From positions 1-5,792 of the forward strand of contig JAQTTS010000145.1 of assembly GCA_028710655.1 (NCBI GenBank): 5,792 nucleotides of DNA, given 5' to 3'. A program made the position numbers and the translations under genes. Positions 1-5,792 of the stretch are shown piece after piece. The notes beneath the pieces were generated by a model. That model ran no database searches. It was given only the letters and a program-made list of their open reading frames with translations, and was not told the DNA's origin. Origin of the DNA: Dehalococcoidales bacterium. GTDB taxonomy: Bacteria > Chloroflexota > Dehalococcoidia > Dehalococcoidales > UBA5760. Position 1 is the first letter of the stretch, and every line of letters starts with the position of its first letter.

Positions 1-1593
1 GCAGACCTGAACTCTCTCATTGCCCAGGGAAGAGCTGGGGAGATGGAGGCCATAGAGGAAATGGAAAAGGTTCTCTTCGCTGTATTTGTTCTCCTTGCCC
101 CCCGAATGGGAAAGTCGGAGCTAGTCCTTCACGTCCTAATTTGGCTTATATGTTACAACCCCAACATTAGAATCATTTACCTTCAAGGCACCCTCGAAAT
201 ATCTAAGGAGGGAATGGAACTAGTAAAGGCTGAGCTGGAGTCCAACACCGAACTCATAAGGCTTTATGGTCCATTCAAATCAGACAACAACAAATGGAAT
301 ACAGACTCCTTCATCGTAGCCAAGCGTACAATCCCTCAAACGTCTCCTACATTTCGCCCCGTAGGTATTCGATCCAACATCAGATCAATCGACTCAGACA
401 TTATCATCATGGACGACCCGCAATCCCTAGACAGGGTAGACTCGGAAACGACCGGACAAAGAGACTATCGTTGGGTTCGGTCTGAACTGTTCACCCGAAG
501 GGAAGCTTGGACCCCAATCCTATTCGTGGGCTCTCACGTCCCATCCCAGTATCCCGACATTCCGTCCCTGATAGAGGACGACATGGCAACACTGAACACT
601 GAGAGTCAGAGGGTCTATATTTGCAAGAAGAAAGCCCACGACACAGAAAAATGCCCCACCGACCCGAACGCCCCCCACTGGGACTGTCTTCTCTGGCCAG
701 AGTACAGGGGTATGGGGTTCTTGGATGCGCAGAGAGCTGCACTGACCGACGAGTTCTTTGAATACATCTATCAGCAGAACCGTAGGCCGCTCGGTGTTTC
801 CTTCTTTGATTCGGCGGTCCTGGAATCCCCATATGTTCAATGTTCGGACACCGACCCTAAAGGAAAGAACCTCCCCCCGGTTCTCCCTGATGGTGCAAAA
901 ACTTTCGGTGTGAAAGACTCGTCCAGGTCGTATGGGGAGCCCGTAACCTGTTGTGGGAGGGTTGTCACTGTTCTCGGCTTCGATCCGGCTTCCGGGGAAT
1001 CAAAGGGGTCATCCTATAGTGCGGCCTTCGTGGAAGCCGTCTGTTCTTCTTGCGGGAGAAGGTACGTTGTGGACTGGTGGGCCAAGAGGCAGTCACCTGA
1101 GAGAAACCCGGACACCATTCTCAACTTCGTCAGATCATATAACTTGCGACGAGTTCGAATAGAAATCAACGCCTACATGAAGTCCTTGGCCCGTGATCCC
1201 CGAATTCGTGCGGGGGAAAGAGAACTGAAGTTTATTACCGACGAGTGGAACACCGACGAACGGAAAAACGATCCAGCAATGGGAATCCCCATGCTGTCCC
1301 GGTGGATGCGGGACGGATACTTCTCTTTTCCCTACAAGACCGACCAGGACATCGAAAAAACCGAGTCTCTCATAAAATGGTTCAAACGCTATCCGGCCAA
1401 ACCAAACGACATTCCCATGGCCGCTTGGCTTGCGGACGGCATGGCCACAAAATGGATCAACGAAATGAAAACTACCGTTCCCGGCTACCAGTTGGGCTAC
1501 GAAAACATTCCACCCCATCTTCGGGAGCAGAATTATATTCTTGATCTTTCGCCTGAAATGTGGAATACAGATGACCCAGAATACGTTCTTTAA
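1..1593 (+). CDS. terL: Phage terminase large subunit (packaging ATPase/nuclease), 5'-partial
   Basis: TerL is the motor that pumps concatemeric phage DNA into the prohead through the portal and cuts it. Residues are numbered from the ATG at 43. The ATPase half shows a terminase-type Walker A, APRMGKS (19-25), a Walker B ending in Asp-Asp-Pro (DIIIMDDP, 119-126), and a coupling-motif-like FVGSH (161-165). The linker has the familiar LWPE (217-220) followed by a region ending YIYQQNRRP (241-249). The nuclease half has GFDPA with D314, then IEIN with E374, and NDIP with D456 as the likely third acid. The frame is open to base 1 with no stop. Walker A at residue 19 leaves no room for the usual adenine-binding segment, and the ATG at 43 has no well-spaced ribosome-binding site, so the start probably lies upstream of the window. 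If not, 43 is the fallback start. The protein has nine cysteines, several of them paired. The portal gene follows after 13 bases. Family assignment is firm; the exact subfamily and packaging mode are not determined. Confidence 0.93.
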   Translation, partial: ADLNSLIAQGRAGEMEAIEEMEKVLFAVFVLLAPRMGKSELVLHVLIWLICYNPNIRIIYLQGTLEISKEGMELVKAELESNTELIRLYGPFKSDNNKWNTDSFIVAKRTIPQTSPTFRPVGIRSNIRSIDSDIIIMDDPQSLDRVDSETTGQRDYRWVRSELFTRREAWTPILFVGSHVPSQYPDIPSLIEDDMATLNTESQRVYICKKKAHDTEKCPTDPNAPHWDCLLWPEYRGMGFLDAQRAALTDEFFEYIYQQNRRPLGVSFFDSAVLESPYVQCSDTDPKGKNLPPVLPDGAKTFGVKDSSRSYGEPVTCCGRVVTVLGFDPASGESKGSSYSAAFVEAVCSSCGRRYVVDWWAKRQSPERNPDTILNFVRSYNLRRVRIEINAYMKSLARDPRIRAGERELKFITDEWNTDERKNDPAMGIPMLSRWMRDGYFSFPYKTDQDIEKTESLIKWFKRYPAKPNDIPMAAWLADGMATKWINEMKTTVPGYQLGYENIPPHLREQNYILDLSPEMWNTDDPEYVL

Positions 1594-1595
1594 CA

Positions 1596-1609
1596 TTAGG
1601 TAAACTATG
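1596..1609 (+). promoter_or_regulatory. Ribosome-binding site and ATG of the portal gene
   Basis: A short Shine-Dalgarno-like TTAGG ends at 1600, six bases before the ATG at 1607. It occupies almost the whole 13-base gap after the TerL stop (TAA, 1591-1593). This supports 1607 as the portal start and leaves no room for a separate promoter, so TerL and portal are probably on one transcript. Confidence 0.6.
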
Positions 1610-3304
1610 TCCCAGACCGAAACGTTCACTTTACTCAAAGAAACAGCAGACAAACGCCGAGACGACGGGGGAGTCAAGGCGATCAGGGATATCGCCAACC
1701 TTTACGAAGGCAACCTCCCCCAAGAATATGCAAAATATTTTCCGGCTAACGAGCCGAAACACATAATCAATATGGGCAGGTTGGCTCACGACGACCTGGC
1801 TACCACTATCGGTCGAATGCCCGACATTAGGGGCGAACCCATAAACCAGACCAACCAGGAACTGAAAAAGGTTGGGCTCATCGAGAACATTGCGTTCAGC
1901 TACCTCAACAGTGCCGAACCATCCCCAGCGGAGTTTATGTGGGAGTTGGCCTGGTGGATGCTGACCGGCAGGGCCGTCGTCCTGGTTCGTCCCGACTCCG
2001 AGAACAAGAAACCCGTACCGACCCTAGTTGACCCTCGGACAACCTACCCGGGGGTCAAGAGGCGCTCCGGTAATCGCCCCATGGAGTTGACTGACTGTCT
2101 TTTCGAGTATGAGATAGACGAGCAAGAGGCCTCCCGAATGGATATGGTGACGCTTCGGCGGGAGCCGTGGCGCACCGGAAAGAAAGTCAAGGTTTACGAA
2201 TATGTTGACGACGTTCAGTGGCTTGTAGCCTCCGAGACCGGATACATTTCAAGGGAGGAGCACGGCCTGGGGTTCGTCCCTGCAAGGGTGTTCCAAACCT
2301 TTTCCCCCAACTCGTCTTACGGACTATCCCAATTCCAGGACCAGATTACGTTAATGGTTGCCATTAGCCGAATCATTTCTCAGAAGTTGGCGTTTGGTGA
2401 CAGGGTTGTTTACCCGATGCTTTGGGTTAAGGGGGATGAAGGTCAGATCAAAATTGGTCCCCACACAGTCAACAAGCTTTCGAGCACGGGGGAAATAGGG
2501 TCACTGTCTCCGTCTGTCACCCTTCAGGCCGACAGGGACGTTGAGATGCTGGAAAGATTCTCCCGTATCCTCAACCGAAACACTGAGGTGCGCCAGGGAG
2601 AGATCCAGTCAAAGGCAAGCTACACGTCAGCTAAGACCCTAGAGCAGTTGTCGGAAGCCATCGACACCGTGGTTGGAAGGTACTGGGACACTATTTCTTC
2701 TGGTCTTGAAGACGTACTGGAAATGTGTTTCAAAATGGATCAGAAGCTTTGGCCCAACGAAGAGAAATCCATTTACGGGGTCAAGAAGGGCCACCGCTGG
2801 AGGGACGCTTACACCCCCTCCGTGGATATTGACCGCACCCACGTTGACGTGCACTACGGCTTCGGGGTTGGCGGATATCAGGGGTTCCTACAAATCACTC
2901 AGGCTAATCAGGCTGGCTTCTTCCCTAAGCGGAGAGCCATGGAGGAGATGCCCGGTGTTTCCGACGTAGACCAGCTCTTACGGGAGATCGAAGTGGAAAC
3001 AATGGACGAGATAGCTGTGGCCTCCTTCAAGGCCCAGGCCGCACAGGGGCAGCTCGACATGTTGTTGTGGGGTAAGCTCCGCAAGGAGATGGCACGCAAG
3101 GGTATTCCCCTGGTTGATGTCATGGAAAAATATAATGAAGAGATTCAGGCTCAGGCTCAGGCGGCTCAGGCCGCCCAGACAGGCATGGGGGCGCTAACCG
3201 TCCCAGAAGCCCCTATGCCCCCAGAGGAAATGGGAGGGGAGACCAGTGGTGAGCCTCCCCTCCCGCCGGGGCTTGACCCGATGGCCCTGATGGCAGGTGC
3301 GTAA
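1607..3304 (+). CDS. Phage portal protein
   Basis: This 565-residue protein has the layout of a phage portal, the dodecameric ring at one head vertex through which TerL pumps DNA and to which the tail connector attaches. The N-terminus is helical (about 5-45). A mixed alpha/beta core follows, with a wing-like segment containing DPRTTYPGV (142-150), LFEYEID (165-171) and VYEYVDD (196-202). Then comes a portal-typical stretch: FVPARVFQTF (223-232), YGLSQFQDQITLMVAISRI (238-256) and YPMLWVKG (269-276). The TEVRQGEIQ to SAKTLEQL region (326-348) resembles the conserved segment before the stem and barrel helices. The C-terminal part (about 455-515) is strongly helical and would suit the barrel or crown. 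It ends in a Gln/Ala repeat (513-524) and a Pro/Gly/Met-rich tail (531-565), probably disordered. Length is within the usual portal range. The position straight after TerL is the classic arrangement. The next gene starts within its stop codon. I am sure of the family by overall pattern and context, not by a single diagnostic motif. Confidence 0.92.
   Translation: MSQTETFTLLKETADKRRDDGGVKAIRDIANLYEGNLPQEYAKYFPANEPKHIINMGRLAHDDLATTIGRMPDIRGEPINQTNQELKKVGLIENIAFSYLNSAEPSPAEFMWELAWWMLTGRAVVLVRPDSENKKPVPTLVDPRTTYPGVKRRSGNRPMELTDCLFEYEIDEQEASRMDMVTLRREPWRTGKKVKVYEYVDDVQWLVASETGYISREEHGLGFVPARVFQTFSPNSSYGLSQFQDQITLMVAISRIISQKLAFGDRVVYPMLWVKGDEGQIKIGPHTVNKLSSTGEIGSLSPSVTLQADRDVEMLERFSRILNRNTEVRQGEIQSKASYTSAKTLEQLSEAIDTVVGRYWDTISSGLEDVLEMCFKMDQKLWPNEEKSIYGVKKGHRWRDAYTPSVDIDRTHVDVHYGFGVGGYQGFLQITQANQAGFFPKRRAMEEMPGVSDVDQLLREIEVETMDEIAVASFKAQAAQGQLDMLLWGKLRKEMARKGIPLVDVMEKYNEEIQAQAQAAQAAQTGMGALTVPEAPMPPEEMGGETSGEPPLPPGLDPMALMAGA
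3145..3178 (+). repeat. Short CAGGCT-type repeat inside the portal gene
   Basis: Two perfect CAGGCT units (3145-3156) are followed by diverged CAGGCGGCT and CAGGCCGCC copies. They encode the Gln/Ala-rich run QAQAQAAQAAQ near the portal C-terminus. All units keep the reading frame. Such a tract could vary in length between relatives by slippage, but this sequence alone does not show that. Confidence 0.6.
3232..3264. repeat. Perfect 10-bp inverted repeat (hairpin) near the 3' end of the portal gene
   Basis: GGGAGGGGAG at 3232-3241 is exactly reverse-complementary to CTCCCCTCCC at 3255-3264, with a 13-base loop. The loop starts with ACCAGTGGT, itself a small palindrome. The stem is GC-rich and lies about 40 bases before the start codon of the next gene. 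No run of T follows, so it is not a standard intrinsic terminator. It could slow ribosomes or protect mRNA, or it could be a by-product of codons for Gly, Glu and Pro. Confidence 0.6.
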
Positions 3305-3828
3305 TGCCCGGTGGAGCTATGCCTACGGAACAGTATGGGAGACCGGCTCAACCTCCGGGGGTTGGGGCCAACTCTAAGAGGCACGACCTTGAGGCCCCCA
3401 AAACGCCAGGCCTCCACGGAAGTGACCTCCAATATGGGGACGTCCAGAGACTGGAACAGGCACAGTCGATAGCACCAATACGAACCCAACCGTCGGCCGC
3501 ACCAAGTATGCAGGCGACGCCGGGGGGCTCGGCCCCGCCTTCGGGTGGGCAGCCGACAGGGGTGCCGAATCCTCTGGATTTCTTAACGTCGAAACTCGGA
3601 AACACCCTAGACCCCGATTCGGACCCGGGGGGAATGGTTGGTGTAAACACCCGTGCCTGGGCTCCACTTCTGAAGAGGTTGGCGGCGTCGAAGGCACAGT
3701 CCTCTGGTTTGCGGTCTGTTCTTGTCGCCCGACTAGGGGAGATGGTTAACTCCCCTTATGTTCCTTCGGCCAACGTTGTCGACCTTAATGACATTGACTC
3801 CCAGATTGAGGAAATGATCAGACAGTGA
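3304..3828 (+). CDS. Pro/Gly/Ala-rich small protein of unknown function after portal
   Basis: I do not recognise this 174-residue protein. Residues 1-110 are rich in Pro, Gly, Ser, Ala and Gln and are probably disordered. Within them lies a more structured-looking, possibly conserved segment from LEAPKTPGLHGSDLQYGDVQ (29-48) through RLEQAQSIAPIR (49-60). The C-terminal third looks helical: an amphipathic, basic helix around 116-148 (containing WAPLLKRLAASKAQ, then SVLVARLGEMV), and a last acidic helix with DLNDIDSQIEEMIRQ (160-174). There is no cysteine, signal peptide or membrane segment. The ATG at 3304 overlaps the portal stop (TAATG), with an AGG six bases upstream, which favours translational coupling. 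A second ATG at 3319 is possible but has a poorly spaced ribosome-binding site. The gene's place between portal and a large virion-like protein suggests a head-assembly role such as a scaffold-like, connector or adaptor factor. That is inference from context only. Confidence 0.82.
   Translation: MPGGAMPTEQYGRPAQPPGVGANSKRHDLEAPKTPGLHGSDLQYGDVQRLEQAQSIAPIRTQPSAAPSMQATPGGSAPPSGGQPTGVPNPLDFLTSKLGNTLDPDSDPGGMVGVNTRAWAPLLKRLAASKAQSSGLRSVLVARLGEMVNSPYVPSANVVDLNDIDSQIEEMIRQ
3808..3828 (+). promoter_or_regulatory. GTGA stop/start overlap with weak upstream ribosome-binding site
   Basis: GAGGA (3808-3812) lies 12 bases before the GTG at 3825, which is rather far for efficient initiation. The GTG overlaps the preceding TGA stop by sharing TG (GTGA, 3825-3828). 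This is the geometry expected for ribosomes that terminate and re-initiate. An in-frame GTG at 3858 carries the same AGTGACAGA context but has no Shine-Dalgarno-like sequence before it, so 3825 is preferred. Confidence 0.5.
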
Positions 3829-5792
3829 CAGAGAGAGACCCAAACGACGTTTCCCTAGTGACAGACGCTAGGGAGCTAGAGGAAGAAGAGTATACCCCAT
3901 CCTCGCTGGTTGACGGTGGGCCTTCCCAGGTGCAGCAGATTGGGGAGTGGTTTGGGGCAACCTTTGAGTCTAGTGGTACCGGACAGAAACTTCGTAGGGA
4001 CCCCCAAGGCGAGTTGGATATTAAGTTTGCGTTCAACGACTCTGGGCTGGCTTGGACTCCTTGGGTTACCCCAGAGATGCGCACCGAGGCGGAACTCAAC
4101 AACTACTACGAAACTACCCGCTCTTGGCGTGCCCCCCAATATGATGTTGACGAGGAAACTCTCGACAGTATTGGGCAGACCGCCGACTTCATAGATCAGT
4201 TTAATCCTGGCCTATCGGCCGTTCTGAGAAACGACCCCATGTCAGTGTTCCTCCTTCCCGAGGTTGCTGCGGCCGTGGGGACCTACGACGACAAGTATTC
4301 TCAGTCCATAGCGACGGACCTGCTTTCGGCTGCATTCGAAAGAAATGAAGCCCTATATACTTCTGAGGATCTCCAGTTTCTTTTGAAGGACCAGGAAACG
4401 GTAGCGGAGCTGTTCGACAGGGTTTCATCCTCCCTAGATGAGGGACAGAACGACCTTTTAGCCACTCTCTTGGCTACAACCCCCCAAAGGTATCGGGCGA
4501 ACGTGGCCGCCCAGGCCATTGCCATGTGGGAAGAAAACCCCACCCTAAGGGAAGGTGACGAAAGATGGAACTATCTGTGGGAGATTGCCCGACGGGTTAG
4601 GGGAGAACAACAGAGAGACACTTCAGCCCAGTCAGGCTTCGGTCGGTTCGGCGAGGTGATGGATGCCCCCTACAGGGCTTTCGCTCAGCCCATTCTAGAG
4701 GGCATCAACCCCATCAATCTTTGGCAGAAACACTTCAACCCGGAAGACTACTCGTGGCGTAAAGAGCTAACCATTGGACAGAACACCATGTATACGTTGG
4801 GGGCCGACCCAACGGACGGGGCATGGGAAGTAGGGTCTGGCATCATCGACGGGTTCAACCTCGTAGTCTTTGATCCGCTGAACATTGCTGCCGGACTCGG
4901 GGTTGGGGTTGAAGCAGCTAAAACCATCCCTACCGCCGACAAGATGGTAGATGCTTCAAGACTGGTGAGAGCATTAAAGGCGTCTGTTCCCCTCAGGGGG
5001 AAGGGAACCACCAACCTTCCCTTTGGAATGAGAAACGTCTGGACTCGTACAGCCTATGCCTTCACTTCTAAGAATGTTGACGAGATCGTCAACACTGCCC
5101 ACTTCACTAAAACGGCCGAACGTATCCTTAAGCTCAACAAGGAGGGTAAGGGTGCGGCCCGATTGTTAGAGGACTTCCCGGACCTCCAAAAGATTCTGGC
5201 CACTCAAGAAGGGACCGACCTCCTGGAGAGTATCTCCAAGGCCGATAACATTGACGACGTTAGAACACTGTTCTATACGGCACTAACTGACATGGGTGTC
5301 AAACCCATCGAATCCACCATGGTCGGCATGACAACCAAGATTGACGATTCCCTGAGGAGGACCACCGATCTGGCCAGGAAGCTTGCCAGGGAGGGGAGGC
5401 TCTCCATCGACGATATGGACGCCCTTGGGGATGGGACTCGACTGGCTCGAATTTCCAGGGATGGTGGCGGCATATCTTTTGTGCATGATGTTGCCAAGGC
5501 CGCCGACAAAACAGTCGTTGCTGTTCCCGGGGGAACAAAGATTGTCGACATCACGGTAGAAGGTGATAGTGTTGCCGACCTTATAGGGTTTATCACCCGA
5601 AAGAAAGGAAAGGCATCTGCTGAAATCCTTGATGCCCTCGGGACTCCGGGGGTAAAGGATGCCCCCATCGACGGGATAGAAGCCCTTGGTGATGTCGCCG
5701 CCGGGCTCCCCCTTAATACTCCTACGCCTTCTGGTTTTTGGGGTGACCTCGATGATGTGGTTCAGCCTGGAATCAATATTCCCCTCGGGGGA
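3825..5792 (+). CDS. Large protein of unknown function, probable virion component, 3'-partial
   Basis: From the GTG at 3825 the frame stays open for 656 codons to the last base, so the full protein is longer. I do not recognise a family. The N-terminus (1-35) is acidic and polar. Residues 100-260 are mostly helical, for example DLLSAAFERNEALYTSEDLQ (165-184) and DLLATLLATTPQRYRANVAA (210-229). A Trp/Gly-rich and then apolar segment, about 330-363, includes WEVGSGIIDGFNLVVFDPLN (334-353) and AAGLGVGV. It is too interrupted by charges for a clear transmembrane helix but could be amphipathic or membrane-active. Next comes a charged helical region (about 405-545), then a beta-like, Asp/Gly-rich stretch (565-656). 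There are no cysteines in the 656 residues. Codon use resembles the upstream genes. By size and position after portal it may be a large structural, DNA-ejection or multidomain protein injected with the genome. No catalytic motif can be assigned in the visible part. The alternative GTG at 3858 would remove only 11 residues. Confidence 0.87.
   Translation, partial: MTERDPNDVSLVTDARELEEEEYTPSSLVDGGPSQVQQIGEWFGATFESSGTGQKLRRDPQGELDIKFAFNDSGLAWTPWVTPEMRTEAELNNYYETTRSWRAPQYDVDEETLDSIGQTADFIDQFNPGLSAVLRNDPMSVFLLPEVAAAVGTYDDKYSQSIATDLLSAAFERNEALYTSEDLQFLLKDQETVAELFDRVSSSLDEGQNDLLATLLATTPQRYRANVAAQAIAMWEENPTLREGDERWNYLWEIARRVRGEQQRDTSAQSGFGRFGEVMDAPYRAFAQPILEGINPINLWQKHFNPEDYSWRKELTIGQNTMYTLGADPTDGAWEVGSGIIDGFNLVVFDPLNIAAGLGVGVEAAKTIPTADKMVDASRLVRALKASVPLRGKGTTNLPFGMRNVWTRTAYAFTSKNVDEIVNTAHFTKTAERILKLNKEGKGAARLLEDFPDLQKILATQEGTDLLESISKADNIDDVRTLFYTALTDMGVKPIESTMVGMTTKIDDSLRRTTDLARKLAREGRLSIDDMDALGDGTRLARISRDGGGISFVHDVAKAADKTVVAVPGGTKIVDITVEGDSVADLIGFITRKKGKASAEILDALGTPGVKDAPIDGIEALGDVAAGLPLNTPTPSGFWGDLDDVVQPGINIPLGG

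Noticed and set aside
1135..1698. Antisense open frame of about 187 codons across the TerL/portal junction
   Set aside because: It is wholly opposite strongly supported TerL and portal coding sequence, has no recognisable domain, and its composition follows from the sense codons.
3354..3366. Possible G-quadruplex at the GGGGGTTGGGG run, and similar runs near 3522, 3627 and 4898
   Set aside because: Each site has only one or two long G tracts close together, so a four-tract quadruplex is not supported. Gly codons explain the runs.
3524..3536. Small hairpin GGGGC/GCCCC with a three-base loop, as a possible terminator
   Set aside because: The stem is only 5 bp, no T run follows, and it lies in the middle of a coding region.
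3348..3697. Overlapping antisense open frames opposite the small Pro/Gly-rich gene
   Set aside because: GC-rich, Pro/Gly-coding DNA has few stops on the other strand. No start context or domain supports them, and the sense frame is coupled at both ends.
3910..4194. A + strand open frame of 94 codons in another frame within the large gene
   Set aside because: It sits inside the 656-codon frame, has no ribosome-binding site, and encodes a low-complexity peptide rich in Leu, Arg and Gly.
4812..4919. Transmembrane helix in the large protein around residues 330-365
   Set aside because: The apolar stretch is broken by Asp, Asn and Pro residues, so a true membrane span is not supported. Kept only as a possible membrane-active segment.
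5273..5668. Antisense open frame of about 131 codons
   Set aside because: It lies opposite the long + strand frame, which is uninterrupted from 3825 to the window end. The Ser/Pro/Ala-rich product looks like a mirror of the sense codons.

Overview
This window is a short piece of a tailed double-stranded DNA bacteriophage (Caudoviricetes) or a prophage. All genes lie on the + strand and are packed almost without gaps. In order they are a terminase large subunit (TerL), a portal protein, a small Pro/Gly/Ala-rich protein of unknown function, and the first 656 codons of a large protein of unknown function that runs off the right edge. Base composition is moderate in GC, with many short G and C runs. 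I see no tRNA, integrase, CRISPR array, insertion sequence or host gene, so the host cannot be named from this sequence.

Left part (1-1593): the TerL frame is already open at base 1. Its Walker A motif lies very close to the first internal ATG at 43, so the real N-terminus probably lies outside the window. The protein has the expected two halves, a packaging ATPase and an RNase H-like nuclease. Cysteine pairs in the nuclease half could form a structural metal site. Middle part (1607-3304): the portal protein follows after a 13-base gap with its own ribosome-binding site. Its 3' end encodes a Gln/Ala repeat and a Pro-rich tail, and it also contains a perfect 10-bp inverted repeat.

Right part (3304-5792): a 174-residue protein starts inside the portal stop codon (TAATG). 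A large cysteine-free protein then starts on GTG inside that gene's stop codon (GTGA). The overlaps point to one co-transcribed, translationally coupled head-assembly operon. TerL would cut and pump DNA through the portal ring. The two downstream products are inferred virion, connector, scaffold or ejection factors from position alone. No protease, scaffold or major capsid protein is recognisable in the window. The most interesting unexplained item is the long open frame at the right end. No promoter or terminator is convincing anywhere in the window.
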